This document shows, one piece after another, positions 10,048-18,670 of a DNA stretch of 64,000 nt. The stretch's first letter is position 1; each line of letters begins with the position of its first letter. The DNA is from Kaistella montana (GTDB taxonomy: Bacteria; Bacteroidota; Bacteroidia; Flavobacteriales; Weeksellaceae), in NCBI RefSeq assembly GCF_024436175.1, contig NZ_JANFQP010000001.1, positions 992,001-1,056,000 on the forward strand. The letters are read 5' to 3'. A program made the position numbers and the translations under genes. The notes under the pieces are model-generated. The model worked only from the letters and a program-made list of their open reading frames with translations, was not told where the DNA came from and ran no database searches.

Positions 10048-10695
10048 ATGTGTTACTTCATTAATACAAGTCTTTCCGAAGAAGAAATAGAAAATTCATA
10101 CAATGTTCGGTTTGATGGTGAACATTATCAACCAACAGAGTTTCTAAATGGTTTTTCACACTCCCTTGTTCCTGTAATATTAGATGAAGATATAAATATT
10201 GCTACTACTGCTTATTGGGGGTTAATACCTTTTTGGGCTAAAAATAAGGATATTAGAAAGCAAACTTTAAATGCAAAGATTGAAACCATTAAAGAAAAAC
10301 CTTCTTATAGAAATAATTATAACAAAAGGTGTTTAGTTCTTGTTAAGGGCTTTTATGAATGGAAATGGTTAGATGATAAAGGGAAAGAAAAAAACAAGCA
10401 TTTCCTTACAGTAAAGGATCAGGAAATATTTTCTCTTGGTGGAATTTATAGCCATTGGACGGACACTGAATCAGGAAAAGACATTACAACTTTTTCAATT
10501 GTTACTACAGAAGCCAATGAACTTATGGCAGAAATCCATAATACAAAACACAGAATGCCAATAGTTTTGAATAAATCGATTGAAATGGAATGGTTAAAGG
10601 ATAGAGCTATTGAAGATTTTGCTTTTCCTAACCATGAATCCGAGCTTTTAGCGATAAATTTAGATGCTTCGTCCGACCCTAAAACGCTTTTCTAA
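10048..10695 (+). CDS. SRAP family protein (YedK/HMCES-like abasic-site DNA-protein crosslinker)
   Basis: SRAP proteins bind abasic sites in single-stranded DNA and protect them by a covalent bond with the N-terminal cysteine. Here the start is MCYF, leaving Cys2 at the N-terminus once methionine is removed. The conserved asparagine is in LNAKIET, the glutamate in KGFYEWKW and the histidine in HNTKHRMP. The 215 residues fit the family. The gene starts 15 bases after the nuclease, and its stop overlaps the next gene by one base. Its position next to umuDC fits the known association of SRAP genes with the SOS response. Confidence 0.92.
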   Translation: MCYFINTSLSEEEIENSYNVRFDGEHYQPTEFLNGFSHSLVPVILDEDINIATTAYWGLIPFWAKNKDIRKQTLNAKIETIKEKPSYRNNYNKRCLVLVKGFYEWKWLDDKGKEKNKHFLTVKDQEIFSLGGIYSHWTDTESGKDITTFSIVTTEANELMAEIHNTKHRMPIVLNKSIEMEWLKDRAIEDFAFPNHESELLAINLDASSDPKTLF

Positions 10696-10982
10696 TGAAA
10701 TCACAGAAAGAATTAATGGTTATTGCTGTACAAGATTTAATTTTTTGTAGGCAGAATATATTTGATAACATCGTTAATCTTGCTCTAGCTGGTGAACTAA
10801 GTCATTTGGCAGATGCTGTTGATATTGGTGAAAAATATGAATTTACATTAAATCATTTTCGAGGATTAAAGGATAATAATGTTAACGCTCTAATTCAAAT
10901 GTGTGAATTAATTGAAGGGCAAATCCCTGTTCTTATGGACGAAAATGATATAGATATAACCGAATTAAATTTTAACATATGA
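10695..10982 (+). CDS. Small acidic protein of unknown function, 95 residues
   Basis: The start ATG overlaps the SRAP stop codon (taATG), so it is probably translated by reinitiation. The sequence is mostly helical in character, acidic (ends DENDIDITELNF), and has no signal peptide or membrane segment. I do not recognise the family. Its place in the SRAP operon suggests a DNA-repair or regulatory accessory role, but nothing in the residues shows this. Confidence 0.6.
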   Translation: MKSQKELMVIAVQDLIFCRQNIFDNIVNLALAGELSHLADAVDIGEKYEFTLNHFRGLKDNNVNALIQMCELIEGQIPVLMDENDIDITELNFNI

Positions 10983-11245
10983 TAGATATTCCTGATTGCG
11001 ACATAAAATTTCTATTACAATTAAATGAAGAGTATGGTCTTACTAATGTAAATGTTTCCAAAAATTCTAAAATTTTTTCTGATGAATTAATACAAAAAGT
11101 GTGTACTGATGGCGAAGAAATGGAAGCGTATTATAACCATATTTATATTATGGAACTTTATGCTGAATTAAAAGAAGCCGCAGAAATTCATGGAGATTTT
11201 CGGATATTTATTTCCGAAGGCAAAATTACTGTTGAAATGGTATAG
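10979..11245 (+). CDS. Small acidic protein of unknown function, 88 residues
   Basis: It overlaps the preceding small gene by four bases (ATGA type) and is therefore the last gene of the SRAP transcript. The protein is acidic, with no cysteine pair beyond CDIK and VCTDG, no signal peptide and no recognised motif. It is predicted cytoplasmic. A partnership with the upstream 95-residue protein is inference from the overlap alone. Confidence 0.6.
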   Translation: MIDIPDCDIKFLLQLNEEYGLTNVNVSKNSKIFSDELIQKVCTDGEEMEAYYNHIYIMELYAELKEAAEIHGDFRIFISEGKITVEMV

Positions 11246-11296
11246 CATTTAACGACAATTACTTTATTCTTTTACATAACTTAAATAAGCCTTCTA

Positions 11297-12943
11297 ATGA
11301 ATCAAAAATCTACTTTTTTCTTTTTCATATTAAGTCTGTTTTCTTCCTTGGTTTATTCCCAAACAACCATAAAAGAAAAGGATTATTCAATTACTTACAA
11401 TCCAAATAATATTGAAATTTCATTTGATAAAAGTGTTACTTTCACTGCCTATAATTCAAAATCGCTTACTGAAAAGCAATTCATTGCTGATAGCAATAAA
11501 GCTAATTCTTACATTATTACTGATTTTAGTCCTTCTGAATTTATTACTTTCCAATATGTTTTAAATGATGATCTAAATAAAGAATACAATTCCAGTATCA
11601 TTGCGACGCCTTCGGCATCTTCTGGGGTAATGAATGTTTATTTCAATCATACGGTTAATACTGCTGCAGCTCAATATCAAACTGCTCAAAATCTAGGAAA
11701 TACTTTGGATGAAATGCTGATCAGTTATATTAATTCTTGTCAAAGTACTTTGGATATTGCAATTTACAATAGTTATTCACCAAGCACTACCTCCGGTATT
11801 GCTGGTGCTATTAACAACGCATACAATCGTGGTGTAGTTGTTAGGGTAATTTATGACGGCAGTACTGGTAGCCAAATGATCCCACTCTTAAATCCTTCAA
11901 TTCCTATTTTGGCTAGCCCTAATAATTCCGATTACGGAATTATGCATAATAAATTCGTAGTGTTTGATGCAAATAGTTCTGATCCGAATAAACCTTGGGT
12001 ATGGACTGGTTCTACAAACTGGACGGTTGCTCAAATTGATGGTCCCGATAAGAACAATGCAATCGCTATTCAAGATCAAGCTCTTGCTTTAGCATATAAA
12101 ACTGAATTTGATGAAATGTGGGGAACATCGGATTTACTTCCTGATTATGTAAATTCTAAATTTGGTCCTTTAAAAACCAATAACACACCTCATTCTTTTA
12201 TCATCGGTGGTAAAGTTGTTAATAGCTATTTTAGCCCTACGGATGGAGTGACTTCACAAATTATTAATGTCATTAATTCGGCAAATACAGACCTCGAAAT
12301 AGCCACAATGCTTATTACAAACAATGATATTAGGGATGCTTTATTAGACAAATACAATGCTGGTTCTCTTGCTGTTGAAGGTGTTTTTGATACTCAAAAC
12401 CCTTCAGGTAACGATTTTCTTACCTTACAAAGTGTAATTGGTTCCAATAAAATTGTTCAATATGGGGGTTCTGGTGTAATGCATCACAAATTTTTATTAG
12501 TAGATAATTTCAATGCTTCTTCAGATCCAATTATTCTTACTGGTTCGCACAATTGGAGTGCTTCTGCAGAAAACAGGAATGATGAAAATACCATAATCGT
12601 TCACGATAAAACAATTGCTGACCAATATTATCAAGCATTCCAATACCTTTATCTTGAAGCCGGTGGCGTACTTGCAGTACCTGAAACAGCTTCAAACAAA
12701 AAAAATGTTATTCTTTATCCTAACCCAACAGATGGTTTAGTTTCTTTAAAAGCAGATGGCAGTTTAATGAATTCTAAAGGTAAAATATCCGTGTACAGTG
12801 TAGCCGGAACCTTAATAACCGAACGAGATTTTGCAAACGCACATAACGCATCCATTGATTTAAGCAATTATCCTAAAGGACTTTACTTTGTTAATATCAC
12901 CATCGGAGATCTTAAATACCAATCCAAAATCATCAAAAAATAA
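11297..12943 (+). CDS. Secreted phospholipase D-fold protein with type IX secretion domain
   Basis: A signal peptide (residues 1-22, ending VYSQ) is followed by a beta-rich N-terminal part. Two HKD half-sites follow: HNKFVVFD at about 217 with downstream GSTNWT, and HHKFLLVD at about 395 with downstream GSHNWSAS. Two such motifs make one active site, used by phospholipases D, cardiolipin synthases and some nucleases. The final 80 residues (YPNPTDG, then VYSVAGT, ending KIIKK) are a type A T9SS sorting domain, so the protein is exported through the outer membrane. The substrate could be phospholipid or DNA; the GSxNW context is common to secreted nuclease-like members. Confidence 0.88.
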   Translation: MNQKSTFFFFILSLFSSLVYSQTTIKEKDYSITYNPNNIEISFDKSVTFTAYNSKSLTEKQFIADSNKANSYIITDFSPSEFITFQYVLNDDLNKEYNSSIIATPSASSGVMNVYFNHTVNTAAAQYQTAQNLGNTLDEMLISYINSCQSTLDIAIYNSYSPSTTSGIAGAINNAYNRGVVVRVIYDGSTGSQMIPLLNPSIPILASPNNSDYGIMHNKFVVFDANSSDPNKPWVWTGSTNWTVAQIDGPDKNNAIAIQDQALALAYKTEFDEMWGTSDLLPDYVNSKFGPLKTNNTPHSFIIGGKVVNSYFSPTDGVTSQIINVINSANTDLEIATMLITNNDIRDALLDKYNAGSLAVEGVFDTQNPSGNDFLTLQSVIGSNKIVQYGGSGVMHHKFLLVDNFNASSDPIILTGSHNWSASAENRNDENTIIVHDKTIADQYYQAFQYLYLEAGGVLAVPETASNKKNVILYPNPTDGLVSLKADGSLMNSKGKISVYSVAGTLITERDFANAHNASIDLSNYPKGLYFVNITIGDLKYQSKIIKK

Positions 12944-12954
12944 TCAAAAGAAAG

Positions 12955-12982
12955 TCTATCTCACCGAGGTAGATTTTTTTAT
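12955..12982 (+). terminator. Rho-independent terminator after the PLD gene
   Basis: The stem TCTATCTC / GAGGTAGA (one wobble pair) closes a three-base loop and is followed directly by a run of seven T. Confidence 0.65.
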
Positions 12983-13168
12983 TTTTTGTCAATCTGGTTT
13001 TGCTTTTATATTCATTTAATTGCTTTTTTTCATATATTTAAAAAATAAAAATTCACATTCGTTTAAATCAAAAAGCTTTGATATCGTTACTATGGTTTAT
13101 ATTAATACCTTAGAAATTCTTGAATTATTACAAAAACGGAATGAGCCAACAGCAAAAAATTATTAATT

Positions 13169-13555
13169 ATGGAAGAATTAAGAAATACCCTGTGTAAAGT
13201 TCCTCAAGAATATATAGATTTAATTAATCAGCTTTTTGAAATCGAAAAGAAAGTATTAAATCTTAATGCGGATAGTTCTATTTTACGAAATGTCAACAAG
13301 TTAAAAGGCATAATTGAAGAAGACCTATTCAAAAATTCGGCAAACATTACGGGTTTATCATTTCATAATCCAATAGATGAGCCATACAATGAAACTCGTA
13401 CAGACTGTGAGGCTACTATTATTGGAGATAGCGTAGAAAATCTATTTATAATTGAAGTTATTAAACCTATAATATATTGTGATTATATTGACAATGATAG
13501 ACCTGTAAAATCAATAGTACAAAAAGCAATTGTAATTGCAGAATCAAGTAAATAA
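13169..13555 (+). CDS. Hypothetical cytoplasmic protein, 128 residues
   Basis: This isolated gene is flanked by AT-rich sequence on both sides. The N-terminal 55 residues are helical and the C-terminal part is beta-like (CEATIIGDSVENLFIIEVI). It has no signal peptide or membrane segment and I do not recognise a family. The ATG at 13169 is the first in-frame start after AT-rich sequence. The 3' flank begins with CTAACA, like other cassette ends in this window, so it may be a single-gene cassette. Confidence 0.55.
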   Translation: MEELRNTLCKVPQEYIDLINQLFEIEKKVLNLNADSSILRNVNKLKGIIEEDLFKNSANITGLSFHNPIDEPYNETRTDCEATIIGDSVENLFIIEVIKPIIYCDYIDNDRPVKSIVQKAIVIAESSK

Positions 13556-13660
13556 CTAACACCATTTCAAAATATAGAAAACATTATAAACTTTGGTATC
13601 AATGTGTTACTACTTATTTCAATTCATTTGATTCTTTTTTTATAAAGTTAAAATTACACC

Positions 13661-13790
13661 GCTCTGCCACAGCAAATAACATAATTGCAATTATAGTCAA
13701 TTTGCCAACGCGAACCTTTGCCCTCCACTCCGCACTCCGGAGCTGAAAGCCTGCAGTCTAGAAGTTGGCGAGCACTATTAATCACTTATA
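13661..13790. repeat. Copy 1 of a GCTCTGCCACAG repeat
   Basis: Bases 13661-13695 (GCTCTGCCACAGCAAATAAC, then ATAATTGCAATTATA) are nearly identical to 16697-16731, in the same orientation. The segment contains the perfect palindrome ATAATTGCAATTAT at 13681-13694. It is followed by GC-richer sequence (CCACTCCGCACTCCGGAG) unlike the flanks. With the second copy it brackets three minus-strand genes. Confidence 0.65.
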
Positions 13791-13810
13791 ATTGTTGTTG
13801 CTCATTGTTA

Positions 13811-15133
13811 TTATTCTAAAATCTCCGTTATTTCGTTTTCAGTAAAAGGTACCTTTAAATTCATTAGATTTTTTTTAGAAATCTTCTTTTCACTTATTGT
13901 TTTGTTATGATATTTATCGGTAATCTGAGTTGTGAATGTCAAATAATCAAAGTCACATTCTAGTAAAATGTACTTAATGTCATCTGATATAATTAAGTCT
14001 CGTAAATAATTAAATGCAATCATTTTATTTGCTTTGTCGACTTCCTTTTTTGAGCCTTCATATGCTATTTTAATTTCAGAATGAAATTCAAAATTGTTGT
14101 TAGATATCCGAGCAAATTTTCTAATATATTGTGAAGATTGATCGTTCAGAGTTTTATTTACAGCTTTTTCAATATTTAGTCTTAAATCTTTTATTTTTTT
14201 ACTATCCGACTTATCTAAACTTTTTAATTTATTATTACCCGTAGTAGTTAGATCAGAACTAAGATTTTTAAAAATCTTAGGTACGTATATCAAGTTTATA
14301 GAATTCTCATTATCAATGCTAACTAGCAATTCCAGATCTTTAGACTCCCAAGTTGCATTTCTTTTTTTTTTGGTCTGTGTTATCCAGTAATTTTCCTCTA
14401 TTTTTTTTACAAGCGATTTATAAATCTCATTTGATTTGACTTCCTTTTCGTAGCCATTACCAGCAGTAAGTTTTTGCAAAACAATCATTGCGATATTGCC
14501 TTTATTGTCAAAAAGGACTTTTTGTTTGTCAAATTGAATATCTTTTAAAAAATGATTATTGCTTATCTTTAAGTATTCGAAATCAATTGGCAGAAAGGGA
14601 TCTTCAGTATTTAAGTTTACTTTACTTAACCCAAAATCTTCGATATCCATAGTTAAATCAATCCCCAAGAATTCTAATTTATTGTAATTATTTGATTGAA
14701 TAGTTAGTTTTCCTCCATCTATTTCGAAAGTGCCTAACTTTGAAATTGCACTTTGACCTAAAAGTAATGGCGCATTTAATTGATGAACTATACTAGCTTC
14801 TACATTGTGTAATATATAACCATCAATATTAATTTCTTTTAGAATAATTTTAGTTCCTTCTTCTACCTCTCCGTTTGCAATTTTATATTGTACACTTCCT
14901 ATTATGTCCTCATCATTAAGAAGCCCTTGTTTGATTAGAAATTTTGCTTCAGTAATAGAAATTGAAACGTTGGAGGCACCTGTATCAAAAACGAATTTCA
15001 TAGGTATTCCATTTACTTTGCATGGGATCGTATAAATTCCATTTTCAAAAGTCATTTCAATCACTTTTTGTGAAAAAATGTAATTTGAGGATAAAAAAAT
15101 AAATGTGAATAGTAGGATAGTTTTCTTTATCAT
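13811..15133 (-). CDS. Secreted retropepsin-like aspartyl protease
   Basis: Residues 1-22 form a signal peptide (KKTILLFTFIFLSSNYIFS, then Q). The catalytic signature FDTGASNVSI has the aspartate at residue 50, followed by a flap-like region and LLLGQSAISKLG, the hydrophobic-hydrophobic-Gly element of clan AA proteases. This domain covers about residues 22-145. The remaining 300 residues form an additional, mostly beta C-terminal region with no recognised domain. Such single-domain aspartyl proteases act as dimers. Export to the periplasm or surface is predicted from the signal peptide. The gene is last of three minus-strand secreted-protein genes. Confidence 0.8.
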   Translation of the reverse strand: MIKKTILLFTFIFLSSNYIFSQKVIEMTFENGIYTIPCKVNGIPMKFVFDTGASNVSISITEAKFLIKQGLLNDEDIIGSVQYKIANGEVEEGTKIILKEINIDGYILHNVEASIVHQLNAPLLLGQSAISKLGTFEIDGGKLTIQSNNYNKLEFLGIDLTMDIEDFGLSKVNLNTEDPFLPIDFEYLKISNNHFLKDIQFDKQKVLFDNKGNIAMIVLQKLTAGNGYEKEVKSNEIYKSLVKKIEENYWITQTKKKRNATWESKDLELLVSIDNENSINLIYVPKIFKNLSSDLTTTGNNKLKSLDKSDSKKIKDLRLNIEKAVNKTLNDQSSQYIRKFARISNNNFEFHSEIKIAYEGSKKEVDKANKMIAFNYLRDLIISDDIKYILLECDFDYLTFTTQITDKYHNKTISEKKISKKNLMNLKVPFTENEITEILE

Positions 15134-15287
15134 TATTTTAAATTTTCGTTAAAAATAGTCATGATTTCGGTTTCGAATACTTACGTGCAATTCTTTTGAG
15201 ATAATTAAATTATTAATTTTTCCTCCCATTGAGTCAATTGCTAAATGATATTTAATTATGATGTTGCGACTATTTTTTAAGTAAATT

Positions 15288-15794
15288 TTATTGACATTTA
15301 TGCTTTTTAAAAGTATCACTTGCTTCGACGACAAATCTATAATCACTAATGGTAATTATATATCGAGTCTTACCTCCAAATTTTCCTTGCAAGAAATCAA
15401 ATTCTCTATCATTTTTGCAGTAAACATTACTAATTGCACTACCATTTGAAGCATTAGTCCGCGTATAATGAATTAACTTTAGTTTTGATATTCCATCTTT
15501 TAATTCGAGGTATTTATCAACATCCGTAGTGTTAAAAGTCACATAATTAAAATAATTATTATCACCATTATAAATAATAAGTGAAGTATCAGGCTTCGTT
15601 GGGTATTCATAAGTATACTTTTCGCCCCCTTCCTCTTGGTAATTCGAAAAAATGAAACCTTTACTTAGCAACATTGTTTCTGCATTTTCAGATTTTGCCT
15701 CAAATATTTGTATTAGGTAATTTAAATCTATTTGTTGTGCTTTACTTGTAATCGATAAAAGCATAAATAAAAGTGAATAATAAAATTTGTTCAT
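15288..15794 (-). CDS. Hypothetical exported protein, 168 residues
   Basis: The N-terminus (NKFYYSLLFMLLSITSKAQ) is a signal peptide. The mature part is beta-rich with two cysteines (VYCKND and the terminal KKHKCQ) that could form a disulfide. No family is recognised. It lies between two other secreted-protein genes on the same strand; the gap to the protease (about 150 bases) is AT-rich and could hold a separate promoter. Confidence 0.65.
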   Translation of the reverse strand: MNKFYYSLLFMLLSITSKAQQIDLNYLIQIFEAKSENAETMLLSKGFIFSNYQEEGGEKYTYEYPTKPDTSLIIYNGDNNYFNYVTFNTTDVDKYLELKDGISKLKLIHYTRTNASNGSAISNVYCKNDREFDFLQGKFGGKTRYIITISDYRFVVEASDTFKKHKCQ

Positions 15795-15881
15795 AATATG
15801 ATTAGTTTGATACGTTATGAAACCTACTTAAATGATAGTGTAAAAACTTCTACTGTGTATTTGAAATTATTATTAATGACT

Positions 15882-16373
15882 TTATTGAGTTTGATTTAAA
15901 ATTAAGTCTATAAATTTTTGGGCATTAGGATTGCCATGTTCTTTAGCTAATCCTAATATCGATAAGGCGCTTTCAAGGTTTTCAGTATTACCATTATTTC
16001 TATAAATCATTATATAAGAAATCCCAGCAAGCATTTCAAAATCAGATAAATAAACACCTAATTGCTTGGCAGCATCATAGTAAATTATGGTAGAATCATA
16101 GTTTTTATTGTTAAACTCCTCATTTGCTAATTTAAAATAATTGATATATTTATTTTCAATAACCTCTCTCTCTCTCTTTTCCTGTCTCTGCTTTCTTGTT
16201 AGTTCTCGCTCATTATTATTCCGGTATTGTTTTCCTATATTACTCATTTGATTGCCCCAATACTGAAGAGAATTACTTATTTCGCTATTAGTCTGCGGAA
16301 CATTTAATTGATTGTACTGAGCAGTGACACTTATGTTAATAATTAACAGTACAAATAAAATTATTTTTTTCAT
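15882..16373 (-). CDS. Hypothetical exported TPR-like protein
   Basis: I place the start at 16373 (MKKIILFVLLI) rather than eight codons upstream, because the signal peptide begins there. After cleavage near TAQ, a charged linker (ERELTRKQRQEKRERE) leads to a helical repeat region, NYFKLANEEFNNKNYDSTIIYYDAAKQLG, split here as NYFKLANEEFNNK and SALSILGLAKEHGNPNAQKF. This has the pattern of TPR or Sel1-like repeats. Such proteins usually mediate protein contacts in the periplasm. The partner is unknown. Confidence 0.65.
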   Translation of the reverse strand: MKKIILFVLLIINISVTAQYNQLNVPQTNSEISNSLQYWGNQMSNIGKQYRNNNERELTRKQRQEKREREVIENKYINYFKLANEEFNNKNYDSTIIYYDAAKQLGVYLSDFEMLAGISYIMIYRNNGNTENLESALSILGLAKEHGNPNAQKFIDLILNQTQ

Positions 16374-16696
16374 AGTTAAAGTGTTTTTTGATCTCAATGA
16401 CTCAGGAAATGATAATTATGAAATTAAAATTCTTGTGTATTGAAAATCATTTTAGAACAATTAGTGAATTAGATTTTTTAACATTATTTTTAAATCAAAT
16501 CAAATTTACGATTTGATAATTGTTTTGCAATGAACCTTACAAATTTAGTACATATTACTATTAATCAATCTATTTTCACATAACAAATCGGAATTTAAAT
16601 TATTTTAATTATTCAATAAAATATAATTGTCTTAATGAATAACTCGTTTTCTCTTTTTTTCAATTGTTAATTTCATATTTCTGATACTAGTTTACA
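16374..16696. other. AT-rich intergenic region, nothing recognised
   Basis: About 320 bases of strongly AT-rich sequence upstream of the minus-strand TPR-like gene. It presumably holds that gene's promoter, but I found no consensus match, hairpin or ORF worth reporting. Confidence 0.5.
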
Positions 16697-16870
16697 GCTC
16701 TGCCACAGCAAGTAACATAATGGAAATTATACGCACCTGCCATCTGCAAATCCGTTGCCCTCCTCTCCACTTCGTTGCGTTACTGGCAAACCAGCACCAT
16801 AGTGCCTATAATTTGAAATTATGTTAAATGCTTTCCTGTGGTAGCGGCAAACCCGCTACCAGCCACCGCT
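16697..16870. repeat. Structured repeat, copy 2 of the GCTCTGCCACAG family
   Basis: The left arm GCTCTGCCACAG (16697-16708) can pair with CTGTGGTAGC (16836-16845). Inside it, AACATAATGGAAATTATA (16714-16731) pairs with TATAATTTGAAATTATGTT (16807-16825). A separate perfect hairpin, GGTAGCGG-CAAAC-CCGCTACC, occupies 16840-16860 and competes with the outer stem. Its first 35 bases match the copy at 13661. No coding potential is seen. Confidence 0.65.
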
Positions 16871-16950
16871 TTCCAGCCGCTCGGATATTGCTAATTGAAA
16901 AGTTCTGCACCTAATGGAAAAACCCAAGTTGAAATATTCGTCACAAAACG

Positions 16951-17070
16951 CCCATGTGCCTGCAGTCCATATACTACTTTTTTTCAGCGGAAAGTTCAGT
17001 GGTAGTATATGCACTTCGGCACAGCGCACAGCAGTATTCCGGGCGGCGAAAAAAATGCTTATGCCATCAC
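16951..17070. repeat. Hairpin repeat unit 1 of 3
   Basis: The unit begins CCCATGTGCC. It has a perfect stem CATATACTAC (16968-16977) / GTAGTATATG (17002-17011), then GCACTTCGGCACAGCGCACA and GCAGTATTCCGG. It shares the frame and flanks of the units at 17184 and 17448, but the stem sequence differs. Unit 1 diverges after ATTCCGG. Confidence 0.7.
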
Positions 17071-17183
17071 TTTCCCTTTGCCCGCTTTCCCCCACCATCA
17101 AGCACCTTTTTCGCCACCCTCCTTACCGCTATTTTTCCAGCACCATAGGGTAGGGATAGTTGAAAGGGATTTGCCTTCGCTTT

Positions 17184-17410
17184 CCCATGTAACTCCAGCC
17201 CATAAACGGCATTCCCTTCTCGGATGCTATGCACCGTTTCATTCCTGCCGTTTATGCGCTTCCGTCACCGCGCACAGCAGTATTCCGGTATTCCAGGTTC
17301 TGATTGTGGATTGTTTGTTCTGGATTACCTCCATACAGCTGTCTTTTCCATTTCTTGCCATCGCTTTGAGTGTCGTATTTCTTAGTCATTTACGATGATT
17401 ATCAAGCATT
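17184..17410. repeat. Hairpin repeat unit 2 of 3
   Basis: The unit begins CCCATGT. It has a perfect 11-bp stem CATAAACGGCA (17201-17211) / TGCCGTTTATG (17246-17256), followed by CGCTTCCGTCACCGCGCACA. Bases 17257-17387 are about 90 per cent or more identical to 17510-17640, and weaker similarity continues to about 17407. Frames across it encode unconvincing low-complexity peptides, so I treat it as noncoding. Confidence 0.75.
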
Positions 17411-17447
17411 GAATTTCCTCTTTCGAAGATTTCTTTTCCAACCACTT

Positions 17448-17665
17448 CCCATGTGCCGATAGCCGATAAACTACTTGTTTTTGGCAAGAAATTTCAGTGG
17501 TAGTTTATCCGCTTCCGTCACCGCGCACAGTAGTATTCCGGTATTCCAGGTTCTGATTCTGGATTGTTTGTCCTGGATTACCTCCATACAGCTGTCTTTT
17601 CCATTTCTTGCCATCCTTTTGAGGGTAGGCATTCTTAGTCTTTTATGGTTGATTATAAGCAATAT
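17448..17665. repeat. Hairpin repeat unit 3 of 3
   Basis: The unit begins CCCATGTGCC and has a perfect stem GATAAACTAC (17465-17474) / GTAGTTTATC (17500-17509). Loop and 3' flank resemble unit 1 in the loop (TTCAGTG before the right arm) and unit 2 in the long downstream part. The 131-bp direct repeat 17510-17640 has the same length as its partner in unit 2, with only scattered substitutions. Confidence 0.75.
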
Positions 17666-18014
17666 TTTCACCTTTTTGACCATTCCATTTTCTGACTTTC
17701 CATTTCCGAAATACTCGTTTCCGAAGTGAGATTGATGCATATTCCGAAAGGATTTGTTTCCTCAATCGAAAGGTAGATCACAGAAAAAATAAAAAAAAAA
17801 GATAGCAAAATTATGAACAAAGAAAAATGCGCTGACAATATCAAGCCCTACGGGTTTTTTTAAAAAAAGATAGCCGTGAAAAATGAATACGTCTATCTTT
17901 TTTTAAAAAAAATATTGCATCCCATTTTTCTTTTTCGTGGATTGAGGGCTTTCTTTTTTTCTTTTTTTTCTTTTAAATAATTTTTGGCGAAGCATAAATT
18001 TTTAAACCCAAATT
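17666..18014. other. Intergenic region with A/T-tract hairpins upstream of the DUF6943-like gene
   Basis: The sequence is rich in homopolymer A and T tracts. AAAAAAAGATAG at about 17865 and CTATCTTTTTTT at about 17899 form an inverted repeat with a 20-base loop, which could terminate transcription from either side. A further copy of AAAAAAGATAGC lies near 17793. No gene is seen. Confidence 0.5.
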
Positions 18015-18440
18015 ATGCTTAAACACAAAGTACGCACCTACTCAGTGCACGGATCAGCTCCAGAAATGGCACTTTTTATCCTTTCTAGAGGAAGAAATGC
18101 AGGTAAACCAATGTTGGAACCTTGCCCGAATTGTCACATCATCTATGTTAATAGTGATGAAGAACGTGAAGTCTATTATTGGACCTTCTACGCATTTTGG
18201 AAACATGGATTTTTTCACCCGCATTTGTGTGGTTCTGTTATCGATATGCTCCGCATTTGCGACCTAAAAACCTTGATGCGCCATTTCATTCAACCAGCTT
18301 TCGAAAAGGCTTGCACCATGCCGGAAATGACCAAAAAAATCAAAGAAACCTGGCAATTGGAACAGAATCTTTTAGCGCAATCGATGAAAGTTTCCGAGCT
18401 CCGTGAAGCTCTTGTTCGAAAATACTATTTGACAATCTGA
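18015..18440 (+). CDS. DUF6943-like small protein
   Basis: This 141-residue protein contains ILSRGRNAGKPMLEPCPN (residues about 23-41) and FHPHLCGSVIDMLR (about 67-80). Both resemble the conserved GLNSGKPxxxPCPN and FHPxLxGSVI blocks I associate with DUF6943 of Bacteroidota. No function is established for that family; it is found on mobile regions. No signal peptide or membrane segment is present. It is transcribed towards the minus-strand module that ends at 18761 and has its own terminator. Confidence 0.7.
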   Translation: MLKHKVRTYSVHGSAPEMALFILSRGRNAGKPMLEPCPNCHIIYVNSDEEREVYYWTFYAFWKHGFFHPHLCGSVIDMLRICDLKTLMRHFIQPAFEKACTMPEMTKKIKETWQLEQNLLAQSMKVSELREALVRKYYLTI

Positions 18441-18476
18441 AAACAAAAATTTCCCTTCGGGGAATTTTTTGTTTTT
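18440..18476 (+). terminator. Rho-independent terminator of the DUF6943-like gene
   Basis: The stem AAAATTTCCC / GGGGAATTTT closes a TTC loop and is followed by a T-rich tail directly after the stop codon. Confidence 0.75.
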
Positions 18477-18480
18477 CCAA

Positions 18481-18508
18481 TCCTCAAAAAAAAATCCTCA
18501 AAAAAAAA
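18481..18508. repeat. Short tandem repeat TCCTCAAAAAAAAA x2
   Basis: Two adjacent copies of TCCTCAAAAAAAAA lie just beyond the terminator. The rest of this intergenic stretch (to 18760) holds the minus-strand terminator and otherwise nothing recognised. Confidence 0.6.
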
Positions 18509-18670
18509 TCTCCCCTGAAAGCTCAACCTCCAGGAATCCCTCACCAAATTCACGACTATTCCAAACCTCACTTTTCCACTTTTTCGAGTGCCACTTATTT
18601 CACCCATATCAGCAAGATAAAGCATACATATTTCACCCCTTTTAACAAAACTGTGCAATTGGGTGCAACT

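Noticed and set aside
15149-15346. A 65-codon minus-strand frame overlapping the start of the gap after the 168-residue gene
   Set aside because: It overlaps the real gene in a different frame, has no ribosome-binding site and no recognised sequence. A frameshifted 3' end of the neighbour is possible but unsupported.
16856-17740. Several open frames of 60-130 codons on both strands in the repeat region
   Set aside because: They run through the hairpin repeats, overlap one another on both strands, have odd compositions and no signal or domain, so they are read-through of noncoding repeats.
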